The translations under genes and the position numbers were made by a program. From Asticcacaulis solisilvae (GTDB lineage: Bacteria; Pseudomonadota; Alphaproteobacteria; Caulobacterales; Caulobacteraceae), in NCBI RefSeq assembly GCF_017875235.1, contig NZ_JAGGMI010000007.1, positions 124,001 through 188,000 on the forward strand: a stretch of 64,000 nucleotides of DNA, given 5' to 3'. Of the stretch, positions 34,677 through 47,145 are shown one piece after another; position 1 is the stretch's first letter; every line of letters begins with the position of its first letter. The notes beneath the pieces are model-generated. The model made no database searches. It saw only the letters and a list, made by a program, of their open reading frames with translations, and was not told the origin of the DNA.

Positions 34677-34712
34677 GATATTTTGCCGCACGCGAGGGAT
34701 ATTTTGTCGCAC
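34677..34712 (+). promoter_or_regulatory. phased direct repeats upstream of atpH
   Basis: GATATTTTGCCGCAC (34677-34691) and GATATTTTGTCGCAC (34698-34712) are 15-base direct repeats with one mismatch and a 21-base period, two DNA turns. They lie in the 288-base spacer between terC and atpH, where an atp promoter must be. Nothing else is obvious in that spacer. Confidence 0.5.
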
Positions 34713-34887
34713 CCAGCTGTTGCTGAATCTTCATAAAGCCCGGGCTTCGTCGGTTGCGGTGCCGAAATCCCTATGCTAAGGAGCCCGCGCTTTGAGGCAC
34801 TTGTAGCGCATGATGTGCGCTCGCGACCTCATGTCCGGCGTGTTTTTCGCGCCAACAGACACTATAAATGCCAATCTGGACGTGCAC

Positions 34888-36980
<2,093 letters not shown>

Positions 36981-37002
36981 GGCCTAAAAGGAACCTCGCT
37001 TC

Positions 37003-37878
37003 ATGCCCAGCTTGAAGGACATGCGCAATCAGATCGGAAGCGTGAAAGCCACGCAGAAGATCACGAAAGCGATGCAGATGGTGGCCGCGGCCAAGCTCAA
37101 GCGCGCAACGGACGCGGCGGAAAACGCCCGTCCGTACGCCAAGCGCATGGCTTCGGTGATCGCCAGCCTGGCCAGCCGCATTTCGGGCGGTGACGCTCCG
37201 AAGATGCTGGCCGGTACCGGCTCGCAAACCAATCAACTGGTTGTCGTTGCGACGGCGGACCGCGGTCTGGCCGGTGGTTTCAACACCGCCATCGTCCGCG
37301 CCGCCCGCGAATTCATCGACGCCCAGATCGCCCAGGGCCGCAACGTCCGCATCATCACAATCGGCCGCAAGGGTCGCGATCAGCTGAAGCGCCTGTATGC
37401 CGACCGTATCGTCGAGTCCCACGACCTGTCGGGCACAAAGGTGCTGACGCTGGACGTCGTTGCGCCGATCTCGGAACAGATCACGGCCGAATTCAATGAA
37501 GGCCGCGCCGATGTGGTCACTCTGTTCTACTCGCAGTTCAAATCGGTCATCAGCCAGATCCCGGCGTCCAAGCGCCTGATCCCGGCCGAAATCGACGCGA
37601 CCGCGGAGGCGGGCAAGAGCGAAGCCGTCTACGAATACGAGCCCAGCGAGGAGGAAATCCTTGAAGTGCTGTTGCCGCGCAACCTGTCGGTACAGCTTCT
37701 GTCGGCCCTGTTCGAAAACAATGCCGGCTTCTACGCCGCTCAGATGAGCGCGATGGATAACGCCACGCGCAACGCCGGCGAAATGATCAAGGCCCTGCAG
37801 CTGAAGTACAACCGCTCGCGTCAGGCCCAGATCACCAAGGAACTGATCGAAATTATCTCGGGCGCTGAAGCCCTCTAG
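37003..37878 (+). CDS. atpG: ATP synthase F1 gamma subunit
   Basis: 291 residues. Central rotor shaft: N-terminal helix [29 protein letters not shown] is the family start (seen in part), [10 protein letters not shown] is conserved, and the C-terminal helix ends [27 protein letters not shown] (in part), the gamma signature. AAAGGAACC precedes the ATG. Lies between atpA and atpD. Confidence 0.99.
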   Translation: MPSLKDMRNQIGSVKATQKITKAMQMVAAAKLKRATDAAENARPYAKRMASVIASLASRISGGDAPKMLAGTGSQTNQLVVVATADRGLAGGFNTAIVRAAREFIDAQIAQGRNVRIITIGRKGRDQLKRLYADRIVESHDLSGTKVLTLDVVAPISEQITAEFNEGRADVVTLFYSQFKSVISQIPASKRLIPAEIDATAEAGKSEAVYEYEPSEEEILEVLLPRNLSVQLLSALFENNAGFYAAQMSAMDNATRNAGEMIKALQLKYNRSRQAQITKELIEIISGAEAL

Positions 37879-37885
37879 GAACTAA

Positions 37886-39337
<1,452 letters not shown>

Positions 39338-39339
39338 TC

Positions 39340-39615
39340 ATGGCTGAGAAGCTCCACGTCTCGCTGGTTACGCCGGAAGCCGAGCTGTTCTCGGGCGACG
39401 TCGATCAGGTCGTCGCTCCGGGCGTTGAAGGCCAGTTCGGCGTTCTGGCGCGCCACGCGCCGTTCATGACCATCCTGGCCGAAGGCGAGGTCATTGTCAT
39501 GAACGACGGGACGACTCGTGTCTTCCAGGTGCGCGGCGGCTTTGCCGACGTCAACGCCGAGGGCATGACGATCCTGGCGGAGCATGCCAGCGAGTACCTC
39601 GAAAGCGTGCACTAA
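39340..39615 (+). CDS. atpC: ATP synthase F1 epsilon subunit
   Basis: 91 residues: only the N-terminal beta-sandwich (KLHVSLVTPEAELFSGDVDQVVAPGVEG in part, GQFGVLARHAPF). The C-terminal helical hairpin found in E. coli epsilon is essentially absent, as in several alphaproteobacteria that rely on the zeta protein for inhibition. Two bases after atpD. Confidence 0.97.
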   Translation: MAEKLHVSLVTPEAELFSGDVDQVVAPGVEGQFGVLARHAPFMTILAEGEVIVMNDGTTRVFQVRGGFADVNAEGMTILAEHASEYLESVH

Positions 39616-39751
39616 AACTTACGGGGTTTGGGGCCTGCGGCCCCAAGTCTTCCCTGATCCAAAAAGAAAGCCTCGCCCTTTTGGGGACGAGGCTTTCTTT
39701 TTGGAATAGAAAAGGTTTGTGGGGCCGCAGGCCCCAAACCCCATTAGTTTT
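39614..39751. terminator. nested inverted-repeat terminator, copy 3
   Basis: Inner hairpin TCCAAAAAGAAAGCCTCG / CGAGGCTTTCTTTTTGGA (39658-39705). Outer arms AAAACTTACGGGGTTTGGGG... (39614) and ...CCCCAAACCCCATTAGTTTT (ending 39751) also pair. It separates convergent atpC and DUF1428 and could end both transcripts. Confidence 0.9.
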
Positions 39752-39755
39752 CAGT

Positions 39756-40100
39756 TCATACTTCGCGCAGCGGCTGGAAGCCGCCATAGATCATGCGCTT
39801 GCCGTCGAACGGCATTTCCATCTTCGCCATTTCCGGATCGCTCATCATCTTCTGATTGGCAGCGTCGCGCGTCGCCTTGTCCGGCCATTCGACCCACGAA
39901 AAGACGACGACCTCGCCTTCCTCGAGCTTCACGGCCATCGGGAAGGACGTCAGCTTGCCATCCGGCACGTCATCGCCCCAGCATTCCACGATCTTGATCG
40001 CTCCCAGGCCTTTGCAGTAATCCGCATAGCCTTTCGACATTTCCACATACTTGTCTTTGTTGGCCGCCGGCACTGCCGCGACAAATCCGTCGATATACAT
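39756..40100 (-). CDS. DUF1428 (YbaA-like) protein
   Basis: 114 residues from ATG 40100. MYIDGFVAAVPAANKDKYVE, CWGDDVPDGKLTSFPMAVK, VVVFSWVEWPDKATRDAAN and MPFDGKRMIYGGFQPL are the DUF1428 motifs. Small ferredoxin-like-fold protein of unknown function, presumably cytoplasmic. Monocistronic, preceded by GGAG. Confidence 0.93.
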   Translation of the reverse strand: MYIDGFVAAVPAANKDKYVEMSKGYADYCKGLGAIKIVECWGDDVPDGKLTSFPMAVKLEEGEVVVFSWVEWPDKATRDAANQKMMSDPEMAKMEMPFDGKRMIYGGFQPLREV

Positions 40101-40204
40101 GATTGGCTCCTTGGGTGAGGTTGGGGGTGAGGTGGGCGCCCACACCTATCCGTCACACCATGTCAGGAAAAGTCAGCATTGCCCGCTTAGCAGACACAAC
40201 AGCG

Positions 40205-40687
40205 TTACCCGTGAATGACCGCGCCGAACTCCGCGATCACCTGGCGATAGCTGTCGCGCTTGAAATGGACGACGCGATCGATCACGCTGTCCAGCGAGCA
40301 CCACTCCCAGCGCGAAAACTCCTGCTCGTGATGGGCGGCCAGATCGATTTCGCTGTCGTCGCCGGTAAAGCGCATGGCGTACCACACCTGCTTCTGGCCG
40401 ACGAAGTTGCGGCCGATGCGGCCCTGTGCCAGCACCTCGGGCGGGAAGTCGTAATAGATCCAGTCCACTGTTCGCGCCGCGATTTCGACCGAGCGGATGC
40501 CGGTTTCCTCATAGAGCTCTCGCAGGGCGGCGGCTTCCAGGTCCTCGCCTTCATCGACTCCGCCTTGCGGAAATTGCCAGCTGTGGTCACCGGTCATGCC
40601 GAAACGGTGACCCAGCCAGACCTTGCCCTCGCCATTGAAGACGACGATGCCAACATTGGGGCGGTAATTCTTGGGCGCTTCAGTCAT
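40205..40687 (-). CDS. rppH: RNA pyrophosphohydrolase
   Basis: 160 residues. Removes pyrophosphate from mRNA 5' ends and so starts decay. Nudix box GGVDEGEDLEAAALRELYEETG fits GX5EX7REUXEEXGU. YRPNVGIVVFN at the start and WQFPQGG are typical of RppH/NudH. It starts 3 bases after the deacetylase-family stop and is the last gene of the envC-ctpA group. Confidence 0.97.
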   Translation of the reverse strand: MTEAPKNYRPNVGIVVFNGEGKVWLGHRFGMTGDHSWQFPQGGVDEGEDLEAAALRELYEETGIRSVEIAARTVDWIYYDFPPEVLAQGRIGRNFVGQKQVWYAMRFTGDDSEIDLAAHHEQEFSRWEWCSLDSVIDRVVHFKRDSYRQVIAEFGAVIHG

Positions 40688-40690
40688 CTC

Positions 40691-41893
40691 TTAGTGCTTG
40701 AGCAGGGCAGAAGCCGGGGCAAGTTGCAGACCGCGGCCGTCCAGTTCCTGCGTCCACTTCAGCGCCACCGCCAGTGTCACCGGATAGGCGAAGCCGGTGC
40801 CGAGTGCAGCGCCACGCGACTTGGCCTGCTGCTCAAGCCCCATAAGCTGGGCGCTGATGGCTGTCGCGTTGATCTGGCTGTCGACAACCCGGTCAGCCGA
40901 AGCCCGGCCCCATGCGCCGCCTGTACCGCGCAATTGGCCGTCGTCGATAAAGGCAACGCCGCGCGCTTCCAGGTTCTGCATGAAGGTGCCGAGCCCCGCC
41001 TTGTCCTTGAAGAAGGCGCCGCCCTGATAGTTCGACAGGGCGAAATAGCCACTGGCGCGGCTCATTACCCAGTTCATGCGCGCCATCAGGTCTTCCATGC
41101 GGCTGTTGGCCATCAGGGTTTGCGGGCCCGTGTCATTGTCGGGATAGTTGGTCGGCTGCATCGGCACTTCGACAATGACCTCATGGCCATTGGCGCGCGC
41201 CAGGTCGATCCAGCCCTGCAGGCCGGGTGTGTAGGGCACGAAGGACAGCGTGACTTGTGGCGGCAGGCTCTCGATGGCTTCGCGCGTCGTCGTTGGGTTG
41301 AGACCCAGGCCGCCGACGATCAGCGATACCATCGGCCGGCCGTCGCTCTTGAACGGACGGGCATAGGCCGACGATACGGTCATGCCATTGCTGGCGATGA
41401 TCGGCATTGGGCCACCGGGGCTCTGCTGGAACAGGCCGGCGATCGGTGTCTGGGGCAAAGGCGTGACGCCGGGCTTGGGCGCCTTGATCGCCTTTTCGGC
41501 CAGGTCGCCGGGAAGCGTAATGACGGCGGGGCCGTCGGCCGGCGTCGCGTAGCCATTGGCGAAGGCGTCCGCGCCGGCTTCGGGGAACATGCCCATGGCG
41601 TCGAGCGTAAAGGCCTGTTCGGGCTCGGAATTGTAGGTGTTGACGTGCGCCGAGGTCGCCTTTTCGCGGTCAAGCTTGATGCGCACTGACGGCGAGGCGG
41701 CGTCCGGATCGCCGGCCAGGGTCAGGAAGGCGACCAGGCACAGGGCAAACGCCCCCAGCGCCGTCAGCGGCGCGACATAAGGCTTCTTGAACAGCTCGAC
41801 CGTCTTGTCCAGCGCCGCGCGCGGATCGAACTTCGCCGCCGCTTTGAACGTGCTGGCGCTGGGGAAGGACGGGAGTTTGGGCTTGGCGAACAT
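40691..41893 (-). CDS. divergent polysaccharide deacetylase family protein
   Basis: 400 residues from ATG 41893 (GAGGAA 7 bases upstream). A membrane helix at about 42-64, a Pro/Ala-rich region, then a YibQ-like domain from about 185: MVSLIVGGLGLNPTTTREAI, LSFVPYTPGLQGWIDLAR, VEVPMQPTNYPDNDTGPQTL and FIDDG near the end. The NodB metal site is eroded in this family, so enzymatic activity is uncertain. Envelope-associated by context (envC, ctpA). Confidence 0.93.
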   Translation of the reverse strand: MFAKPKLPSFPSASTFKAAAKFDPRAALDKTVELFKKPYVAPLTALGAFALCLVAFLTLAGDPDAASPSVRIKLDREKATSAHVNTYNSEPEQAFTLDAMGMFPEAGADAFANGYATPADGPAVITLPGDLAEKAIKAPKPGVTPLPQTPIAGLFQQSPGGPMPIIASNGMTVSSAYARPFKSDGRPMVSLIVGGLGLNPTTTREAIESLPPQVTLSFVPYTPGLQGWIDLARANGHEVIVEVPMQPTNYPDNDTGPQTLMANSRMEDLMARMNWVMSRASGYFALSNYQGGAFFKDKAGLGTFMQNLEARGVAFIDDGQLRGTGGAWGRASADRVVDSQINATAISAQLMGLEQQAKSRGAALGTGFAYPVTLAVALKWTQELDGRGLQLAPASALLKH

Positions 41894-41957
41894 GACGGGA
41901 TTCCTCATCCGCAATGTGCCGGAATTCGGTTAACAAAGACTAACAATGTGCCTGTCG

Positions 41958-42491
41958 TTACCGCCTTGCCGGCAGGAAGCGGCTGTTGCGCAGCAGCGCC
42001 GCCGAGACCAGCGACACCAATATGCCAACCGGGAAGATTTCCGCGAAAGTCATCGGCAGGCGCCACAACGGATTGGCGTAGTTGGTGCGAAAGGCCTCCA
42101 TTTCAGCGGTGAACCTGGCAAGCTCGGCGCCGCCAATGCCCTTGGCCTTTTGGGCCTCGATCAGTTCGCGGCTGTAATCGCCGGCGAAATCGATGCCGCT
42201 GACGGCCTGCGCCGCTTCCCAGGTCAGCACATAGAGGATACCGGCGACGATGCTGATCCCCAGGCCCAGACCGAAGGCCGGCCAGAATTTTATGACGCCA
42301 CCCAGCTCCGCGTCGCGGTGACGCTTGACGGCGATAAAGACCGTGCTGAGCGCCACCAGCATGGTCGTGTAACCGATGACCATGCCCCACGGCGCCGGCG
42401 GATGGCCCTTGAGGCTTACAGTCATGAGGAACATCGGCAGGCCGACGATGATGCCGGCGATGGCGCCGTAGGACAGGATTTTCTTGAGCAT
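41958..42491 (-). CDS. DUF4199-family membrane protein
   Basis: 177 residues from ATG 42491 (GGAGGCTCATC upstream). Four membrane helices (about 5-25, 35-55, 70-92, 145-168). The pattern LSYGAIAGIIVGLPMF...MVIGYTTMLVALSTVFIAVKRHRD and a short acidic loop before the last helix match DUF4199. Function unknown. Co-directional with and just after a membrane LuxR regulator, a pairing I have met elsewhere in alphaproteobacteria. Confidence 0.88.
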   Translation of the reverse strand: MLKKILSYGAIAGIIVGLPMFLMTVSLKGHPPAPWGMVIGYTTMLVALSTVFIAVKRHRDAELGGVIKFWPAFGLGLGISIVAGILYVLTWEAAQAVSGIDFAGDYSRELIEAQKAKGIGGAELARFTAEMEAFRTNYANPLWRLPMTFAEIFPVGILVSLVSAALLRNSRFLPARR

Positions 42492-42579
42492 GATGAGCCT
42501 CCACAAATGGAATGAGGCCTGCATTAGCGATCGGAATGCGGGGGCAGGACAATCGCCCAAAAGGGTGATTGGGACGAAA

Positions 42580-42993
42580 TCAGGATAAAATACCAAGCTC
42601 CCTTGCCCGGTTGACCGCATCGGTGCGGCGTTTGGCCTCAAGCTTTTCGTACAGGCGCGCGACGTGGGTCTTGACCGTGTCGGGTGAGATCGCCAGGCGG
42701 CGGGCGATCTCCTTGTTGGAATGGCCGGCGGCGATTTCCTGCAGGACGGTCAGTTCGCGCGGGCTGATGCCCAGTGTCGCCAGCGCCTTCGGATTGCCAT
42801 CGAATGGCGCGGGCCGGTCGTGGCGGATGACGCGCACGCCGATATAGATGCCAAGCGCCAGAAAGGCGGCGGCGATGAGAAAGATGTAAATCTCGATCGG
42901 ATGGACGCGCGTCAGATAGCGGTAATCCAGCCACTGCAAGGCCAGGGTGCCCGCCGCAAGGAGTCCGCCATAGATGATGATCCGCTTCCACAT
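42580..42993 (-). CDS. membrane-anchored LuxR-type transcriptional regulator
   Basis: 137 residues from ATG 42993. Two membrane helices (about 6-22 and 36-56) followed by a C-terminal LuxR HTH at about 75-135: LGISPRELTVLQEIAAGHSNKEIARRLAISPDTVKTHVARLYEKLEAKRRTDAV, recognisable by EIAAGHSNKEIARRLAIS and VKTHVARLYEKL. No receiver domain. Probably controls the adjacent DUF4199 gene. Confidence 0.93.
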   Translation of the reverse strand: MWKRIIIYGGLLAAGTLALQWLDYRYLTRVHPIEIYIFLIAAAFLALGIYIGVRVIRHDRPAPFDGNPKALATLGISPRELTVLQEIAAGHSNKEIARRLAISPDTVKTHVARLYEKLEAKRRTDAVNRARELGILS

Positions 42994-43062
42994 GGCTTTA
43001 GAAAACAACAAGGGCGCGGATCGATCAAGACCCGCGCCCTTAATGATCGCTGTGCGAAGCGA

Positions 43063-44514
43063 TCAGTTCTTCGAAGTGCTGGACGACGAAGATGACGACG
43101 CTGGAGAAGCGTCTTTCGGCTTGGCCTCGCCCGTAGCGCCGGCCTTGGTCAGGTTCTCGAAGCGCTTGCCCGGCTTGTCGACCAGGTCGGCATCGGCCAG
43201 GGCCTGGCCGCGCGGATGCGCCGCGGCGATCTTGACGTCGCCACCATAGCCCAGGACGTCGAGGCCGCGTGTCAGGATGAAGTCGCCGGTCTTGGTGTCG
43301 AAACTGTCCGGCGGCACTTCCTGGACGGTGTGCGACGCGCGGCGGGCCTTGCCTTCGTCGGAGTCCAGCGCGTTAGAGTAGGCCGCTTCCGAATACTGCA
43401 TGGCCGCCGTGGCGATGTACTTGGCCTGCTCCTTGGAGGCCGCGACTTCCAGGTCGGGCTCTATGCCGGTCTTCTGGATCGAGCGGCCCGACGGCGTGTA
43501 ATAGCGCGCGGTCGTCAGCTTCACGGCGCGGTTCTCACCCAGCGGAATGACGCTCTGGACCGAACCCTTGCCGAAGGTCGTCAGGCCGACGATCGAGGCG
43601 CGGTGATGGTCCTGAAGCGCACCGGCGACGATTTCCGCTGCCGAGGCCGAGCCGGGATTGGTCAGGACGACCATGGGCATGCCCTTCAGCATGTCGCCCT
43701 TTTTGGCCTGGTAGCGGATGATGTCCTTGGGATCGCGGCCGCGCTGAGACACAATCTCGCCGCCGTCGATGAACAGGTCGGCAACGCCGACCGACTGATC
43801 GAGCAGGCCGCCCGGATTGTTGCGCAGGTCGAGGACCAGGCCCTTCATGTTCTTGTTCTCGGCCATCAGCTTGGCCAGGGCGTCACGCGTGTCGTTAGCC
43901 GTCGTTTCCGAGAAGCTGGCGATGCGCAAATAGCCGAAATTGCCTTCCATGCGGGCGCGGACCGAACGGACCTTGATGATTTCGCGCGTCAGGGTGACGT
44001 CGAAGGGTTCGTCCTTGCCGGCGCGGACCACAGTAAGCGTCACCTTGGTGTCCGGATCGCCCTTCATCTTGGTGACGGCATCGTTAAGACGCATGCCCAG
44101 GATGCTGGTGCCATTGATGGCGGTAATGTAGTCGCCCGACTGGAGGCCGGCCTTCTGGGCAGGGGTTTCATCGATCGGCGTCACGATCTTGACCGCACCG
44201 TCCTCGCTTTGGACTTCCAGGCCGATGCCGCCGTAATTGCCGCGCGTCTTTTCCTGCAGTTCCTTGTAGTCCTCGTCCGACAGGTAGTTGGAGTGCGGAT
44301 CGAGACTGGCCAGCATGCCTTCCAGCGCCGACTGGATCAGCTTCTTGCTGTCGGTCTTGACGACATAGTCCTGCTGGACGATGGCCATCACATTGCCGAA
44401 CAGCTCAAGTTGCCGATAGGTGTCGGAACGGGGCGAAAAGACCGGCTGGTTGGCATAAGCCACGGCGCCGATGCTGAGAGCCAGGGCGGCGACGCCACCC
44501 AGAACGTAATTCTT
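43063..44514 (-). CDS. ctpA: S41 C-terminal processing peptidase
   Basis: 483 residues from ATG 44514 (GAGGA upstream). Signal or anchor helix at about 4-22, PDZ domain at about 85-165 (GGIGLEVQSEDGAVKIVTP), and S41 protease core with catalytic Ser in NPGSASAAEIVAGAL and Lys in TFGKGSVQSVIP. Trims periplasmic proteins and, with EnvC-type partners, helps control cell-wall hydrolases. C-terminus ends in a Ser-rich tail. Downstream of envC. Confidence 0.97.
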   Translation of the reverse strand, partial: KNYVLGGVAALALSIGAVAYANQPVFSPRSDTYRQLELFGNVMAIVQQDYVVKTDSKKLIQSALEGMLASLDPHSNYLSDEDYKELQEKTRGNYGGIGLEVQSEDGAVKIVTPIDETPAQKAGLQSGDYITAINGTSILGMRLNDAVTKMKGDPDTKVTLTVVRAGKDEPFDVTLTREIIKVRSVRARMEGNFGYLRIASFSETTANDTRDALAKLMAENKNMKGLVLDLRNNPGGLLDQSVGVADLFIDGGEIVSQRGRDPKDIIRYQAKKGDMLKGMPMVVLTNPGSASAAEIVAGALQDHHRASIVGLTTFGKGSVQSVIPLGENRAVKLTTARYYTPSGRSIQKTGIEPDLEVAASKEQAKYIATAAMQYSEAAYSNALDSDEGKARRASHTVQEVPPDSFDTKTGDFILTRGLDVLGYGGDVKIAAAHPRGQALADADLVDKPGKRFENLTKAGATGEAKPKDASPASSSSSSSTSKN

Positions 44515-44619
44515 CATGCGATCCTCAGGGGACGGGGTACTCAACTTAACTTCTCATATAAGAGTGTGAGTGTGGCGTAAACGGGGCGGGTCGGCCTGTG
44601 AATAAAATCTCTGCAAGTG

Positions 44620-45771
44620 TTAGCGCGAAGACACTTGCAGCGGCGTCAGGGGATTGACCGGCGTTTCCCCATGCCTCAGCTCCATATAGAGGGTGACCTT
44701 GCGTTCCGAAAGGTTCGGCATGCGGCCGATCGGTTCATGGCGCCGGAGCGTCTGGCCCTTGTCGACAAACACCCTGCCGATACCGGTCAGGACGACGTGG
44801 TAATTGTTGCCGGCATTCAGGATCACCACCTGGCCGTAGGATTCGACCGGGCCGGCGAACTCGACCTCGCCTTCGATCGGCGCGGTCACCTGCGCGCCCG
44901 GCTGGACCGAGAAACGCACGCCGCGTTCGGGGCGGCCGCCCTCTGATTGGCTCCCCAAAACCTGGCCGAAGTCGGAGACCTTGTCGCCGACGACCGGTTG
45001 CTGCAACTGGTTCGGCGCCTTCTGACCGATGCCGAGGAGGCCGCGCAGCGGAAGTTCGCCGCGCATGCGGTTTTCCTGCGTCTTCAACTCCTCGGCGCGG
45101 GCTTCCAGCTTGTCGGCCTGGCTCAGCAACTGGTCTTCCAGGGCCAGCTTCTGGCTGATCAGGGCCTCGATCTCAGAGCGCTGCCGTGACACGTCGCTTT
45201 CGGCGACGAATAGCGATTCGTTCTGCAGGGCGGCTTGGCGGCGCAGCCGGACCAGCTCGGCGTTCTGGGCCGCCAGGGCCCTGGTGCGCTTTTGCAGCTC
45301 CGGCGTGATTTCGCGCATGATGATGGCGGCGACGACCGCGTCATTGGCGCGGCGGGTCGAGATGAAGATGGCCGGCGGGGGGTTGCGCGTATAGATTTGC
45401 AGGGCCGACAGCAGTCGCGCCTCCTTGGCGCGCATCGCCGTCAGCTTGCGCGTGATGTCGGCTTCCTGAAGATTCAGCGTTTCGAGCCGGGCGCGGAAGA
45501 CCGCCGAGCGCGTCTCGGAAGCGCCCTGGCGGCGCGAAATGTCGATGATGCGCTGCCTCAGGTCCTCGATTTCGCGGCCAATCTGGCGGGCGGTCTGGCG
45601 CGTGGCGTCGCGTTTGCGCGTATTGGCGCGAACCTCCGCCGACAGCCTTTCCAGCTCTTCCTGCTCCTGCACGCTCAGGGCGCGCGTCCGTTGCTGGGCA
45701 TCGCCCTGCGCGACCGTTCCCAGCAGGAACAGGCAGGTGACGGTCAGGAACAAGGCGTGGGCGCGCTTCAT
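44620..45771 (-). CDS. EnvC-type murein hydrolase activator (degenerate M23)
   Basis: 383 residues from ATG 45771. Signal peptide, then a long coiled coil (about 30-245, QEELERLSAEVRANTRKRDA ... ISQKLALEDQLLSQADKLEA in pieces), then a LytM fold (about 285-380: GAQVTAPIEGEVEFAGPVESYGQVVILNAG in part). The M23 zinc ligands are missing: the expected H..GID is VRFSV and the HxH is HVVL. It should therefore activate amidases at division rather than cut peptidoglycan. Confidence 0.94.
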   Translation of the reverse strand: MKRAHALFLTVTCLFLLGTVAQGDAQQRTRALSVQEQEELERLSAEVRANTRKRDATRQTARQIGREIEDLRQRIIDISRRQGASETRSAVFRARLETLNLQEADITRKLTAMRAKEARLLSALQIYTRNPPPAIFISTRRANDAVVAAIIMREITPELQKRTRALAAQNAELVRLRRQAALQNESLFVAESDVSRQRSEIEALISQKLALEDQLLSQADKLEARAEELKTQENRMRGELPLRGLLGIGQKAPNQLQQPVVGDKVSDFGQVLGSQSEGGRPERGVRFSVQPGAQVTAPIEGEVEFAGPVESYGQVVILNAGNNYHVVLTGIGRVFVDKGQTLRRHEPIGRMPNLSERKVTLYMELRHGETPVNPLTPLQVSSR

Positions 45772-45897
45772 GGTTACGAACCTATTGTATGCCGCATTAA
45801 CCTTCAATAAACGCTGGCCAATCTTCACAGCAAGTTTGCCTTGCTTCGGTCGCGTTTTCGGCGTTCTCTCCGCTCCCGAACACTGACGATTCTCACG

Positions 45898-47145
45898 ATG
45901 CCAATGGACAGCCTGCGTCAGGCGCTGTTTCGCGCCCTAGCCAAATCCCACCTGCCGATGCTGCGCTCCGCGCTGGGATTGGGCGTGTCCCTGGCCTATG
46001 AGCCAGGCGATCCCGCGCCGGTTTTTCATGCGGCTTTAAGCGGGCCGTTCGCCGACCTGGGCGTGCTGCAAACGCTCGAAGCCTCGGGCGCCGATCCCGC
46101 CACCTGTAACGCCTATGACGGCACATCGCCTCTGCACCTGGCGATTGCTACGCCCGATGAACGCGTCCTCAGCTGGTTTCTGGGCCAGGGGCTGGACGCC
46201 AATGTCCGCACCCATTCAGGCGAGACACCCCTGATGCGCGCCGCCAGCGTCACGAAGGACGAGGATTGCGACCCGGCCGCCGGCGAGTGGGCGGTGCGCG
46301 ATGCGCGCGCGCTGGTCGCGGCGGGCGTCGATGTCAACCTGACCGATGCTGCCGGCCGTTCGGCCCTGCACCATGCCTGCGAAGCCGGGGCGGGGGATGT
46401 GGCGGCCCTACTGGTGATGGCCGGGGCGGATCTTAGTCTGGCAGACAGCAATGATGACACGGCGCTGCACCTGGCCGTCAGTGGCGGCCATGACGGCATA
46501 GTCCGCCTGCTGCTTGAAAACGGCGCGGATCCGTTGACGATCAATGCCCTGGGCTTCAGTGGTCTCCACATCCTGGCCGAGTATGCCAGCCTCGACATGA
46601 CGCCGGCGCACCTGCGCATCGCCGACGCCCTGATCCAGGCCGGCGCCGACCTGATGCAGCACGACAATCGCGGCTTCACGCCGTTGGTCGCGGCGGCCGC
46701 CAGCGGCAATATTCCGATCGCGGCGGTGTTCGTGGCGCGCCACGCCGACGTCAGCGCCGAAGAGGGCGCGGCCCTGCGCCAGGCCGTGACCTTTGAAGAC
46801 GACGACATGACCGACCTTCTGATCAAGGCGGGCGCTGGCGTCGACCAGCCATCCTTCCCCGACCAGGACCAGCCGCTGCATACGGCGGCCCAGGAAGGCT
46901 TCGTTCACGGGGTGAAGGTCCTGCTCGACAAGGGCGCGGACATCGAAGCGCGCAATATCGACGGCGAGACGCCGCTACTGGTGGCGGCGCGCTGCCGCAA
47001 GTATGAGGTGGTGTCGCTGCTGCTGGCGCGTGGCGCCTCGGTGGCCGCAGAGGACCACTATGGCGTCACGCCTTTGGTGTCGGCTGAGCAAAGGCGCGAC
47101 CAGGTCCTGCTGCGCCTGTTGGCGCCGGTCGAAGCGTTGCATTAA
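45898..47145 (+). CDS. ankyrin-repeat protein
   Basis: 415 residues from ATG 45898. At least nine ankyrin repeats, e.g. GTSPLHLAIATPDERVLSWFL, GRSALHHACEAGAGDVAALL, DTALHLAVSGGHDGIVRLLLE, QPLHTAAQEGFVHGVKVLLD and ETPLLVAARCRKYEVVSLLL. No signal peptide; cytosolic protein-binding scaffold by inference. It is the only plus-strand gene in a minus-strand cluster, overlaps the rlmH stop by 4 bases and diverges from envC. Confidence 0.95.
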   Translation: MPMDSLRQALFRALAKSHLPMLRSALGLGVSLAYEPGDPAPVFHAALSGPFADLGVLQTLEASGADPATCNAYDGTSPLHLAIATPDERVLSWFLGQGLDANVRTHSGETPLMRAASVTKDEDCDPAAGEWAVRDARALVAAGVDVNLTDAAGRSALHHACEAGAGDVAALLVMAGADLSLADSNDDTALHLAVSGGHDGIVRLLLENGADPLTINALGFSGLHILAEYASLDMTPAHLRIADALIQAGADLMQHDNRGFTPLVAAAASGNIPIAAVFVARHADVSAEEGAALRQAVTFEDDDMTDLLIKAGAGVDQPSFPDQDQPLHTAAQEGFVHGVKVLLDKGADIEARNIDGETPLLVAARCRKYEVVSLLLARGASVAAEDHYGVTPLVSAEQRRDQVLLRLLAPVEALH

